Assembly: GCA_033002965.1 (NCBI GenBank)
Contig: JAURVB010013516.1
Location: forward strand, 1 to 64,000
Reading direction: 5' to 3'
Source: Piper betle
Lineage: Eukaryota; Streptophyta; Magnoliopsida; Piperales; Piperaceae
DNA: 64,000 nt
How positions within the stretch are numbered: position 1 is the stretch's first letter; every line of letters begins with the position of its first letter. A program made the translations under genes and the position numbers. Shown piece after piece: positions 47,827 through 60,769 of the stretch. Below the pieces are notes generated by a model. It worked only from the letters and a program-made list of their open reading frames with translations, searched no databases and was not told where the DNA came from.

Positions 47827-50238
47827 ATGGGCCTTCGACGAAACACGGGCGTCACCTTCCTTCATCGGCCGCATATCTCACTCGTATCATCTCGGCTCTC
47901 GGCTCGACCAGCAGCTCCTTTCCCCCTTCTCAAAGCAGACTTGGAAGTCGAGAACGAATTGCATGAGTATGAGCTAGGAGATGATGACGAAGAGACGGCG
48001 GAGGTTCAGAGGGAGGGAAGACGAGAAAGACTATGATGACTAAGACTTTGCTGGCATTCTTGGTATCTACTTTGAGAACCCTCAGGCAGCAAAGGCAGGT
48101 GTTTAATGTCTCTTTTGCTTCTTTCTTTTATTTTTTTGTTAGGAATTTGTTGTAGCTTCTCAAGTTATTTCTTAGTTCAATGTTTTTGGTATTTTCTTGT
48201 GGTTTTGGTTGTATGGGTCATTTTATTGATGTTGTAGGTGGAGGAAAGGATAAGGAATAAAAGGGACAAGATATTGCCTGCTAAGACTGGGTCGGCCAAG
48301 CCTGTTAAGGTTACATTCAACAAGTAAGCTCACAATTCACTATTTCTCATATAGTTGAAGTGTGGTTGCGCAAAAAATTGCTTGGCTTTTCATCAAGTGG
48401 GGGCTTTGGACAACTGATTTCTTTGTTAAAATTATCCTGTTAAGGTTCTGGAAAGAGGTGGATGCATTGCAGTTTGTTTGATCTGTAATTAAAAGGTTTA
48501 ACCACTTCGTCTCAAAAGCTCAAATTGCTAGAAAAGGTAACCATTTAATATTTACTTCAATACTCACTCTCATGTGCAAGTAAATTTTCACAACTTTGCA
48601 CTTGTGTGAACAAGCAGGGCAAATTGTCAACGAGAATAAATCCCAACAATTTAATAGTCTTCTGAGCAGTTATAACCCCCACAGGAATCGCACCCTTTGA
48701 CACTGATATCATTTAAATTTAGATGGTTTAACCATTTATTACAAAAGCCGAAGCTTTTAGAAAGGGAAACATGATCCGGGTTTGGGCAATCCATAATGAA
48801 ATAGAATGTATATGCTCTGCTTCTTTGGTATTTTTTGTGCCAATTTTTAGGTTTTTTTCCCCTTTCCCTTGTTTAATCATGTTGTGAAAGTTTTCAGGTT
48901 TGAGTTCTCAAATTCTTACATATGGTTTGAATTTTTCAATGCACCATTGGAAAAGGATATATCTTTAATATGTGATGTAAGTTGATTTCCTTCCAAATCA
49001 TATTAGCTTCATGTCGGCTCAAATAAAATAATGTTTATCAAATTTATGAAACTACAGGCAATTAGGTCTTGGCACATCATAGGACGTCTTGGAGGGTGCA
49101 ATTCTTTGAATTTTTCTCTATAAATGGGCCATATGTGATTCAATAATAGGTTTTAAAATGCATGCAGGCCTATTTTCATGGTTAGAGCTTCTTCTTTTTT
49201 TAATGTGGGGTTTTTATCACTTTCAAAGTTCGATTTGTTTTTCTCACTTTCAATCTGAATCATACCAGTTCTGATATTTGTTGTAAGTATTACTGTTTGC
49301 TAATTTAGTTACATCAGTATGCTTCATTAGATAAATATAATAAGATTTGCTATCCAGCGGCTCTTCATTTGTCTAACACGGATACAGTTGAGGGTTGCTT
49401 GCTTTTCTGAAGAGACAACTATTGGATTGATTCGTATTTGTATTGGCGGTGCTTATGTTTCTTTGTGTTATTAATTTCTTCCCAGGCGAATGAGGAAACA
49501 ACAGATATTATGATTTTTGATTCAACCATTGAATGCAAATGAGCAGGTTGTTTAATTAATGTCAGAGTGGTAATAACTTGATGGCCAAACCATTTCTTTT
49601 CAGTTATCCCTAGCTCCAATGGACAAAAGGCCCAGTTATGATGCTATTGAAGGTGCAAATGTAATGCCAACCACATTTTATAACATTGGTGGCTGCCACA
49701 ATGACGGGTAGGATTATTACTAGGCACGTTGTCAACAACCTTATCCCAAATGATTGTCAATCTAAAAAGATAATGATGATCATAAACTTTTTCCCGATAT
49801 TTTTCTGAAGTACAGCATTATTTATGATCAGTTTCTATGTTTAAGCGACTCCTGAAGCTTTTGGTTTGCCAACGTTTTCATGTCTGTTTTTCTGTATGGT
49901 CACATTTCTTATGCCTCTCTTTTTGAGAAACAGTGTATTGTATCTTATAACGTTCTTGGCTGTAAGCCTCAATCAGTGATTGCCATGGTAATACTTGGAA
50001 ATCACTGGTAGACTTTTTGAAAGTTCAGACATAAATTGCCTGCTGCAACTCACAATTGGGTCTTACAGTCGCGAATTCTATGACCTTTATCTAGATTTAT
50101 ATTTATTTTCTCTAATCTTGATTTATTGTTCACAGTTATGTTGGAATCAAACAGATAGTAATTGGCGGATCAGAATTTGTGAATTGGAAGGAGAATGTAA
50201 TATCAGAAGATGCTGGTTTCAGTGTCCACAAGATCTGA
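47827..50238 (+). pseudogene. DUF3531 family gene, broken
   Basis: Plant DUF3531 proteins (At5g08400-like) are predicted plastid proteins of unknown function. Recognisable exons in order: about 47827-48096 (basic N-terminus, then DFAGILGIYFENPQAAKAG), 48238-48323 (VEERIRNKRDKILPAKTG), 48898-48976 (FEFSNSYIWFEF), 49058-about 49115 (IRSWHIIGRLGGCNS), 49604-about 49693 (MDKRPSYDAIEGANV, TTFYNIG) and 50136-50238 (YVGIKQIVIGGSEF to HKI and TGA). Most splice borders survive. Damage: a frame change near 48010, an in-frame TAA at 48041-48043 where relatives have an acidic residue, loss of the end of exon 4, and no trace of the exon that should carry the VWVDIG/DVLINALTQ section. A recently decayed copy is likely. 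Confidence 0.8.
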
Positions 50239-51415
50239 ATCTTTTTAGTAATCATTGGTGCTTCCTACGTAGAGTCATATCCTGGTTTCAACATTCTGAT
50301 TCTATTAAGCATTAATGCTCAGGAGAATATAGGAATGAGTGTGACATAAGCATAAAGAAGACAAGCAATGCAGTCGCATTTGATTCGCAGTCACTGGCAT
50401 GGGCCAGGTACTTGATGAAGCGGTTCTGCATGCCCATGATTTTCTTTTTTCTTCTTTCTACACGTTTAAAATAATGCTTAATGGTCCAGACATCCAATTA
50501 ATAAGCTCTCCATTTTCAACTTTCTAGTTTACTCATTTTCGATTTAGGGCAAGTTTTTAGCAACTTGCCTTTTTTCTCCACAACAAGCTCCATCATTATG
50601 GTAGCAGTTACCCGAGAAATTAGCCTTCGGAAGGTGTTTCGAACTGAGCTTTGGAAATATCGGTTGGAGTAGGGATGAAAACCATTGTCTAACGGAGCAC
50701 CAAGCGAGCAAACTCAAAGATGACAGCTCTTTTCAATTGAAAGGCAAAGGAGGAAACTTGTTTCCGACTAAGGCTTCGCCGATTGAGAATTGCTTTTGGC
50801 ACAGGACTTGTTGAGGACTTTCCCTCCCACCCGACTGAAGATTTGCCCGAGAGTAGCCCGGATAAGGCTCTACCACCAAAACCACAGCGGCTTGAAAAAT
50901 TACGAAGCCCGCTAAGCTGTTGCTTTCGGCACTTCGGAATTGTTCTAAGACTTTCCCTCCCAGCCGACTGAATGTCGAGTAGGGATATCAGTTGTCTCAA
51001 CTACAGCCGTCTTGTACACGATGGTCACGTACTGATCCACTTTTGTTACAGCTTTTAAACTGACCAACATCTTTGCCACATTTCAATTTCACGGATCTTA
51101 GGTTCATTGTTATGTTGATTTACGTGGAAGGACATCTTCCTCTGGAGTTCTTTGCCAGAAGAAATATCCGGTAACTCTTCCTGGTAGAGCAATATGCAGC
51201 TTACTGTTGCTTTGTAAGAAAAACAAATCTGTCGCTTATCGCTCGAAGACACTCTGTTATTGAGACTTTCTCTATCAAATTGCCCATGGTATTACGTATA
51301 TGTGGTGCTGTTATTGGCTCTAGGAAGTATTGAAGCTCGTCGATAAAATTCTTTTCATCCAACTCTTACTCGTGTCTAATTTGGGAGCAATATATGAAGG
51401 TTCATGGGTTCGACT
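50239..51415. other. Spacer with short internal repeats
   Basis: Two copies of a gactttccctccca(c/g)ccgactgaa motif with gctttcggcac/gcttttggcac upstream lie about 135 bp apart (50790-50840 and 50920-50970). No gene recognised. Confidence 0.45.
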
Positions 51416-51721
51416 GATGGCTTACTCTTTCTAATGTTTACAGAGCCAAGTGAGAACATGTCGCCATTCTGATTTCTTCTTCGCTTGCAGGTTCTGTAAA
51501 TCAAGTGGCGCTTCAGAGGGGACTGCTGGATGGGCGGTTGTTTTATTAGACATTTTTATCATGAATTAGATGGCTTACTCTTTCTAATGTTTACAGAGCC
51601 AATTGAGAACATGTCGTCATTCTGATTTCTTCTTCGCTTGCAGGTTCTGTAAATCAAGTGGCGCTTCAGAGGGGATTGCTGGATGGGCGGTTGTTTTATT
51701 ATACATTTTTATCATGAATTA
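51416..51721. repeat. 153-bp tandem duplication containing an exon-like segment
   Basis: 51416-51568 is repeated at 51569-51721 with only a few substitutions. Each copy has a T/C-rich tract and cgcttgcag acceptor followed by an open frame FCKSSGASEG-AGWAVVLL and, in the first copy, DIFIMN then a stop. In the second copy gac has changed to tac. I do not recognise the peptide. It could be the terminal exon of a nearby or lost gene. Confidence 0.8.
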
Positions 51722-52490
51722 GACTTCAGCTCAATGGACTTCTAAGTTGAGATTTGTATTCTGTGAATTTTAATTGTAATAAGGACACTTAGAGTTTTCT
51801 TTATGTTCGTTGTGTCATGGATTGGTTGGGTTACCGCGTTATTTAATACATGTCATGCAGTCTTGTTTCTTCTACTGTATATATTAAATTTTGAGTCGAA
51901 TCGAACGGGCGATAAGGTTTTGAGTTAAAATTAAATTGAATTTATATTTTTATTGAATCGTATAACGGGTTAAATTTAACTTAATCTTATCTACGAGGTG
52001 ATGCATTCAAGGGATAAGCTTATTTCCTATTTAATAGGGCTGTTTGTGTATGGTGTGGTTATGGTTAGGTGGATGCTATTTATCATGGCCGCTTATTGAT
52101 TTAATTGAGTAATAAAAAATTTACCCTAATCTTTTTTATACCAGTTTACTTATTATAAGAGCACCAAATAATTAGCTAGTATGGAATTTTAATAACATTA
52201 TTTAAAACTAGTTAAATGACCATTCTAAAGTGACATAAAAAATATCAATTAAATTTTCACAACAAAGTTATATATAAGTGTGAAGGTTTTATAGTTCAAA
52301 ATAGAATGATTAACTAATTTTTAACAAATCCCTAAAGTGGCATGACAAAATTTTGACGGCGACTGTTTTAAATGAAATTTTAAATGTTTATTTCATAAAT
52401 AAATTTATTTGTATAAAAAAATTTAATTAATAATTTTAAATTTATTTTAATTTTTAATTCAAAGGATGTGCATAATGAGTGAGTCGTGAA
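51722..52490. other. Spacer / promoter region of the anoctamin-like gene
   Basis: AT-rich, no gene recognised. 52490-52766 is GC-richer and should include the 5' untranslated region. Confidence 0.5.
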
Positions 52491-52766
52491 GGATAGTGGA
52501 GCAGCAAGTGGTTGAACCGAATTTTCAAAAGGCGCCAAAAGCGAGGGCACGTGAGAGTGGTGGCCACGATCACTCCCATACACCACCAAATCAACTCACC
52601 GAAATTGACGGCCCCTCTCTCTCATCGCCCCTTCCCTCTCCTTTCTTGTTCACTTTCCCAAACATCTACAGCAAATCAAACTCGAGGGAGAGAATGCGAA
52701 CAAAGCGCGATCTCCATGGCCGCCATTAGCCTCTCCCACTCTTGATCTCCGAAGGTTTTTGAGGAG

Positions 52767-55700
52767 ATGGAGCAGGGCGAGGTCGTCACCGCCTTTGAGC
52801 TGGCCCTCGTCGTCCCCAAGAGGGACGCCCCGCCCGCCGGCGACGGCAACACTGGCGACTGTGTCGAGTCTCGTGCAGCAGCTCCGGAAGGCGGGGTTGG
52901 TCGTCGAAAGAGTTCAAGGTCTCTCCGAGGAGTTCCTCAAGGTTGTTCTCTCTCTCTCTCTCTCTCTCTCTCCTTGTTTTTCTTGTTCGCTCGTCTCTTA
53001 GTTTTAGGTGCTGCATATCTTTGCTCGAATGCTGGTTTAAGAAAATGAAAATTGTTTGATTGTGTAGGATGTGGTATTTTTGTTCCGTTCTGTTTGGTTT
53101 TCGAGTTTAATGTGTGAACATGGAGTGGAAGGTTACTAGTTGCCAAGGAATTTTTTGTAATGGTTTTGCAGAATGACTAATAGATAGATATCATTAGTCA
53201 TTTGGCTTCAAAAGGCATTGGTCTGTTGGGAAATGGATGGGCTGATTTGAGCGTATGGTGCTAGTTTAGGTTGAAGTGAGGTGATGGGAAACGATCAGTG
53301 CGTGCCCGATTATGGAATAATGTGAGGAGATGATGGGAAAGGATCAATGCTGTGTATTTTCGTGGTGGGGTTTAGTGGAGTGGATCTAAGCTTTTATGTA
53401 TACATATGTCTGTGACTCAGTCCTTGTCTGGGCATATGTTTTTTTCGTAGGCCCCGTGTTGCAATGTTTTGTTCTTTGGTGGGCAGTTATTACTGTTGAA
53501 CTTGACGCTTTTTATGTAAAATGCCTCTTAATTATCTTTCTAATTAATACCTTAATTGGTTTTGCATTCTAAGCATATCCCAGGCAGCATGAATTTAACT
53601 TTGTGATTTGTTGTTTTATCGTGTTGTCCCTTCAGTTAGCGGCACCTTTGGATACTTTGGGCAAGGCCGCAACGGAGGTGGAAATGAGGAAGCCAACCCA
53701 TATAGGTTTACATTTATTGCTACCTTTGCAAAAGCTTTATATGTTCTTGGTGGTATTAAACAATAGTTTTTGGTGTGTACAAAAAGGTTTGTGAGGTTGA
53801 TGTGTGACTTGTTTGGTACATTGGGGCAGGTATGGATTTGCTTTTTGAGTGGGACCAGGTTGATGCATTCGTAAGGCAGCCTGATGGTTCCTTATTTAGC
53901 TGGTACGAGCGCTTTATTTGCTTCAACCACTTGGTATATGGAATTGTAGGTATCCCCTTACTTGTCTGTATTTACCAGTTTTGTTCATTGTGCCAGTTTT
54001 TCGTTATGCTTTGTAGAAGACCATATTTAAGGTGCTGGCAAGTGAAATTGTATATGGTTTTTGTTGGTCAGTGTTAGACGATTATTATTATTATATTTTA
54101 TTAATGTTATGTTTAATTGGGTTTAGTTGAAACGGGTCTTCTTTTGGTTATCAATTGGAATCAGAGCCGTTCTTTCCTCAGGAAGAAGACTTGCCCACAA
54201 TGATAAAGTTATCAATTGGTGTCAGAGCCATCTCAACTTATGTGAACCCATGCTAGATAGTTAAGTGTCATGTATTTGTGATGATTTGTGTGTTGGTTTG
54301 GCAATATTATAATCTTGAAAATTTTCTGTCTTTTAAAAGAAAGAAAAAGTTTCTATTAACTTAAATTGTCTTTTTCCTAGCAATCGCTTAGGAGAAAGGG
54401 GAAAAAATTCTAAAGGATTATATTATGCATGGGATGGTTGAAGCGGATGAAGCTCTTTTCTCTTCATGATTGTTTGTGCTTTTCTATTTTACTCAGTTGG
54501 TGCTACGAACTGCTTTTTTATATGTAAATTTCCTCAGGTTATAGTTATACCTCTATCAGGTTAACAAAAGCTGTTCAAACATATATTTGGAATATGATAA
54601 CAAAAGCTTTTGGTGGAAGACCGGGAGTCTTTACTCAGGAAGATGGATGCTGAAGGCATTGTTAAGCAAGTCTTTCCTTTGCATGGTATAGTTTTTGAGA
54701 GGAGAGGAATTAATTTCAGCCTTTAGGTTTTGTTTACATTATTTTGCCCCTCGTGTGCAGATGAAAGCAAGAGGAAACTACTTTTGAGAAAGTGGGGGCT
54801 TCGTTTGTTGGATGTAACATGGCAGCCAATCGATGAAATCTATGGATACTTTGGGATGAAGGTGCATTAAACATTTGATTTTTTCCCTATTTTTGTTTTT
54901 AAATTTGAACATATTGGGGCTTATGCTTATTTAGTAAAATGGCTAGGAGTTGGCTTTGCTTGATTCATTCATTCAATGCCTTATTATATTAAAAACAGTG
55001 GACAATATAAGTGTTTGTGATGATTGATGGTTAAGTTCAAAATTTTTAACTCAGTTTTGCATCAAAGTGATACAATTTTTGAATGAGATATTTTCCCTGC
55101 TATTTATTATTTATTGTTGCTAGTTAAATAAGTTGAGACCTTGATTACAATGGTCGTTCGCTATTGCGCATTGGATGCCTATGCCATTGCAGATTTTATT
55201 TGTCTTCCATTTTAATGCATTTTCAGCCAAACTATATTTTTTTGAGGAATGATTCCTTGGATTAATTTTTTGCAGATAGCGACTTATTTTTCGTTCCTTG
55301 GAATGTACACAAACTGGCTGTTGTTCCCAGCTGCCCTTGGGCTTATGTTGGACTTCATTGATTTTGGGTATGGTCCTGGCTGGTTTTTATTGACAAGTTT
55401 ATATGAAACTGCCATTTATTTGTTAGTATATATCTAACTGGCAACATGTAAACTTGCAGTTACTTTGCAGCTCTTTATTAGGGTAGGTCATTTTCAGTGA
55501 CTAATTGATTAGGGATGGGTATAACATCTAGTCATTGAGAAGTATATAATAAGCACACTCAATTACCATATTCTTTTCTATAATTTTCCATTTTGTTTTA
55601 TAATTTTAGGTCATGGCAATTACTGGCGCTTCCTATATTTTTCGTACTTATTGTAACTTGGGCTGCACTTTTTTTCCAATTTTGGAAACGCAAGAATGCT

Positions 55701-58700
55701 GCTCTTTTGACAAGGTATATATTTCTTTAATTTTTGCTAAAGAGTATTCAGTTGTCTGTGGGAATTCTTGAGTTAATAAAATGATGGATTTATTTAGTTA
55801 TGTCTGGATCTATTAACCTTGTATATGTAATTATATTCATTAACATGTCATGTACACTTATCATTTGTTTCCATGTAACCATTTCCTTATTAGGAAGTGG
55901 AATATTTGGTAAAAAGATAAGTAGTGGTCAAACTTACTTTATCTCATATTTAGGTGGATACATAGTCGTAAAAAGAAATGGAAGGTTGGACTGAGCTAAC
56001 CTGTTTATTACTCTAGGATATTTTTTGTCGAGATATAATGTACTGCTCTTACAAGATGGTTACTCACGGGTAGATAAATTGGTGGAATTTGAGATAAATA
56101 TGTGCCTTCTCTAAGTGAATATCAACTATAGTATTCCTACTGAAATAGAGAGGAGGATAATATTGAAGAACAAATTAGAAGATGAAGAAAAACAATGTGA
56201 ATTTGGAGAAAAAGGAACTATATTTCTGAAATCAAATATTGAATGGCTCAGTTGCTTGCATTGTTCTATTTATAGATGTATTGATGCAGGACAAACGCAA
56301 TACACAAAAACTAATTTGATTACTAACTTCGTAAGTTAATTTATATCAGATAATATTTATAAATATTAGTCATTTAGTAACGGATTTCTAGTAAATGGAT
56401 AGTTTTGGTTCAGAAGCAGTTGGTAAAGAGGTAATGGTGATTTAATGGATAAGGCATCAAGTATTTGGGTAAGTGAGTAAGCAGCAGGTAGATGGTCAAG
56501 TCAATATAAACCTAAACCACGCCTAGGATTTGGGCAGCTATGTTAAATGATTAAGCCTTAAACAAGGGAAGAGAAAATTCTGTAACCAGACCTAAGGTGA
56601 GATTTCTTCAAGCCCAAGCCATTTTTGCTTTTGTGAATACTGTGTATGTGATGCAAATCTTTGGTTCCGATTGGAAATTGAGGTGAAGGCAGTAGTTTCT
56701 TTTCCGTCATCCATTTTCTTCCACCACACTTGCACTATTAGGATGCTGTTGTTTTTGAGCAGATGGCAGGTAAGCTACTCAATAGGTTGGGAACCAGGAC
56801 ATAAGGCCGTGGAATTTGACTGGGGTCCTCTCCTTCAGCCCTATGTGGAGCTTAAGAGTAAAATAGCCAGTGAAGCGCCTAAAAGAGGAGAAAAAACGTT
56901 CCTTCGGGAGGACTTGGTTCGGCGCCTCATGAGAGTAAGAAATGATGTCATTGTTGTCTCGGGAATTATTTGTCTTCAGGTGCCATTTGAGTTGGCATAT
57001 GCCTACCTCTATGAGGTTACTGTCTCTGATGCAGTGAAGTGAGTATTCAGTCCGCACTCGGTTTTTTAAAAATTTCTCAGTTTTCTATTATCTTTCTCAT
57101 ATGCTATTTGTATCTACAGGTTTATCCTTACTACTGTGTATCTTTTGGTCATTCAATACTACACTCGACTTTGTGGTAAGATTTCTGTCAAACTCATTAA
57201 ATATGAGCACAACAAATCGAAGGAGTCCAGCGCAGATAGCTTGGTCTACAAGGTCAGCTGAGTTGTAATTGAGGGAACATTTTCCAAATTAAAATTTTTT
57301 ATTTGCCATTAATTTCAGGAATCTGGCGTGCAGGTTTTTGGTCTTTACTTTATACAGTCATACATTGGCTTGTTTTATCACACAATTTTGTATCGGAATA
57401 TTTTGACCCTTCGGCAAGTCTTGATTCAACGGCTCATTGTTTCTCAGGTGAAACTCAAGATTTGTTTGATTTCTTTTAAGCTGTAAATTTTTGGAGAGGT
57501 AATGATACAACCCATGAAATACTCCTTGAACACATCTAGTCTTAGTCTGCCAAAATCCTATAATATGTACTGGAGACATGCCTTTCAGATTTCAGCTGTC
57601 AATGAATACACTCTTTACAGAAACATAACGTCCCGCATAGACTCTGTGTACAAGTTTGTCAACACTCAACAGATATTAGTGAATAGTTGTCTGTGTGTTT
57701 TGTTATTGGATTGGCACCTGAGAGTTTAAGGTTAATCATCTGGGCTACTTTAACTAGTTAAACTGTTAAAGCATAAAACAGGTTTAGATTTATTTTTTAA
57801 AGCTAATATGATCATCTTTTGGATATTAGGTTGTGGAAAATCTGCTTGAGAACACTATTCCCTTCCTGAAGTACAGCATAAAAATACAAAGCTGTCAAGT
57901 AAGTTTTCTTGTGACCATAAATAATAATGAGATTGGCTTCCAACTAACATTCTTGTACTGTGGTATGTGTCTCCATTGAATATCTTGTTTGCTTAAGAAA
58001 GAAAAACAAGAGTTTAACACCAACAAGGAAGGCTTTACAGCTGGCTTCAAGAGTTGAGAAAGAGTACCTGAAGCCATCCTACTGTGCTAGCATTGGAGAG
58101 GAGCTCGAGGATGGTCTTTTTGATGGTAAGATTTCATAATGCCACCTTTTTGGATTTTCTTTGTGAAGCTTTAACCCAAACATTGGCTTTTTTGTGCAGA
58201 TTTTTTGGAGTTGGCATTGCAGTTTGGGATGATAATGATGTTTGCCTGTGCATTTCCTCTTGCATTTGTTTTTGCTGCTGTGGTATTCTTTTACACCCAA
58301 GAGTTAGCAACATAGTTACAAAGAACCATCCTTCAATAATAACATAATGGGGGACATGGCATGACTAATTTGTTTGGCGATTCTAGATTTAATGAAAAAA
58401 ATGCTTGTCCTCAGCTGGACAGTCTGTTGTATTAAATGTCGATGGCGCTAAATAATTCATTAGTAGTTTTTTTCTGGGTCGTCACATGTTTGAATAGTAT
58501 GCTGATTTCAACTTAGCTGCTTCTCTTATAAGGGCATTATCATGCTATATCATATTTGCATGTTGATGCTGTTCTGAAATATCACCGCACATACAAGGGG
58601 ACAATTTTTCAATTTTGCTTCTTAGTTACGGGGCGGCTAAAACCATCTCCATTCAATCTTCAAATTCTTGTCTTACAGAAGATTTTATTTTTTTGTAAAT

Positions 58701-59877
58701 CCGGAGTAGGAGATATTGGGAGCGTACTTCTCTTTCTAATTGATATTCCCGTCCTGCAGAATAATATAACTGAAATTAGAACTGATGCTGTCAAACTTCT
58801 TGTTATTCTACGAAGGCCCATTCCTCGTGCTGCAGCAACAATTGGTGCATGGATGAACATATTTCAGGTTAAATTTTATCTAGTTGATGATTTTTGACCC
58901 AGAGTGTACTTACTAAATATTTGTTTGGTGATACCCTGACATGGATCATCTAGCAGAATAATACAAAAGCTTATTTACAACATTGAACTCCATAGCTGCA
59001 CTGATCTTATAATGATACCCTAATTTATGAGTTATTAAAACAAATTTGTGTGTGTGAAGAACTTGAGTATCCGCATTGATGGGAGTCCAAGTCACTTTAA
59101 ACTATGACATCATACTGGTAAAATAGATTCGGAGTTGTGGAGGACATGGAAAATGAGCCCAATGGTGCATTTCAATATCTGTTATTAGCAAATGTTGTAC
59201 ACAATGATTGTTGTGCATGGCATGATGATGCTAACAAGGTTAAAAGAATGGATAAATAGATGCCGCTGTTTGTAATGTAGGCCATTCAATCATGCAATCT
59301 TATTGATTAGATTTATACTATAAGCATGATGTATGGTTAATTGAAAAGTTTGCATTCTTAATATGCTCATGAATAATTCTTCATTTCTTCATGTTCTATT
59401 CTCCATAGAAAGCTATTCAGCGGTCAGAATTAGCTATTGTTGGCAGTATTATTTTCATGAGTGTATGCACAAGCTTTTTTTTTCAGCGTTATAACCTTTT
59501 TGTGTCTGAGGATGCAGTTTCTGATTGTCATGGCGATCTGCACCAACTGTGTCCTTCTAGTTTGCTTTTATGATACAGAAGGAAAATGGACACTGGAGCC
59601 TGGTCTTGCTGCAATTCTGGTGGTGGAGCATGTTCTTCTTCTGATGAAGTTTGTATTCTCCCGCATTGTGCCTGAGGTATATTTTTTACCTTAGTCCTTG
59701 TGTTATTAATATAGCTCCCTGCATGGAAACATAAAACTCATTGGAATATAATTAATGTGAAAAAAGGAGCCTGCTTGGGTAAGAGCTAGCAGGGCGAAAA
59801 ATGCAGCGCAGGTGCGAGATGTATATTCCAAGCAGCTTTTAAGAAGCCTTTACAGTATGGAAAGGAAGCGAGAATGA
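52767..59877 (+). CDS. Anoctamin/TMEM16-like membrane protein, 16 exons, with three frame breaks
   Basis: Relative of Arabidopsis At1g73020. TMEM16 proteins are multi-pass ion channels or lipid scramblases; the plant role is not inferable here. Exons: 52767-52941, 53636-53705, 53830-53945, 54560-54685, 54761-54861, 55276-55367, 55610-55714, 56763-57038, 57120-57252, 57334-57447, 57830-57898, 57998-58125, 58200-58282, 58760-58867, 59518-59676, 59767-59877. Key stretches: [97 protein letters not shown]. About 655 codons, near the family length. Frame breaks: exon 1 after CVE (about 52865), exon 4 at ccgggag (about 54623), exon 11 at cataaaaatac (about 57880). All splice sites and other residues are intact, so assembly error or recent decay are both possible. 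Confidence 0.85.
52947..52972. repeat. (TC)n microsatellite at the intron 1 donor
   Basis: About 13 TC units starting six bases inside intron 1 of the anoctamin-like gene. Confidence 0.9.
54149..54230 (+). other. Two copia PBS-like motifs in anoctamin intron 3
   Basis: tatcaattgg-atcagagcc (54149-54168) and tatcaattggtgtcagagcc (54210-54229) resemble the tggtatcagagcc primer-binding site that follows copia or TRIM LTRs. No flanking LTR was identified, so this is a tentative remnant. Confidence 0.3.
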
Positions 59878-60769
59878 ATTCTTTTGCATTAGTGGATGCA
59901 ATAGTTTTGTTTAAGGTGTTATCTCCTTCACTTGGAGCATCCAGAGGCACACGCGGGACTCCAAAGTGAAGGTGGAGGAGACCAGGAAGAGATTAGACTG
60001 CGATTTTTTTATAAAATTACGGCTAGTTTTTGTAAGATTTAGTAGCTTGTGGTTGCCACGCGAAATTGTGTAAATGGTTGTCTATGTTGTATACGAGAGA
60101 TCATGGTTGTAGAGAAGTGCACAGAAATTATAAATTCGTGATGCCTATGACTATGGTAGTCATTTGGCCTCTTTCTAGTTCTCTTAAGAAGGAAAAGAAG
60201 ACGGATTACCCGTCTTCGCTCGCCCACTCTTCTCACCTAGGGCTTGTTACTTGCCAAGGAAATGTAACCCGAAATGAAATTTCGGTAGAAATGAGTCTCG
60301 TGGCAATGATTTTTATCATTATTCGATCAAGGCATTTATTTTTCACTCATTTTTGCGGATACAAAATGAATGGAAATTGTAGTTTATTTTTGTAGCCCGT
60401 TGTTTCCATCAAGAGGTCGGAAACAAGTGGAAATAAAGAAGCAATTCAATCTCATTCTCGAACCCTCCGCTTGCAGCCCTATCAGTTGTCACCCCCTCGC
60501 CACCTCCGTCTGCGCTCTCGACGGTGACCACTGCAGGCAACCCTCTTCGGCGACCGCCCTTTGCTAACCACCCTCCGGCGATGATGCGTGATTGTCATAT
60601 ATTTTTCTTCAATTAACATCTCTGCTATTCTCCTTTTATTAAATTTTGTTAGTTTTGGATCTTTGTTTATTTTGATTATTAATTGTTAAGATTCGGTTTT
60701 TATGTTTTTTGTTTTGGGTAGAATTTAGGTATCGAATAATCAAAACGCCCACTGCCACTGTCGGCGACG
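59878..60769. other. 3' flank of the anoctamin-like gene
   Basis: The 3' untranslated region should start at 59878. Further right, short GC-rich frames (60370-60567, 60709 onward) are not recognised until the AMT fragment. Confidence 0.45.

Noticed and set aside
52496..52745. Two 77-codon open frames upstream of the anoctamin start
   Set aside because: They lie in the expected 5' untranslated region, overlap each other and match no family.
58556..58897. 113-codon plus-strand open frame
   Set aside because: Anoctamin exon 14 extended into its introns by chance. The real exon is 58760-58867.
36438..59877. Functional cluster of peptidase, DUF3531 and anoctamin genes
   Set aside because: Different families, orientations and decay states with repeats between them. 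No shared pathway is supported.
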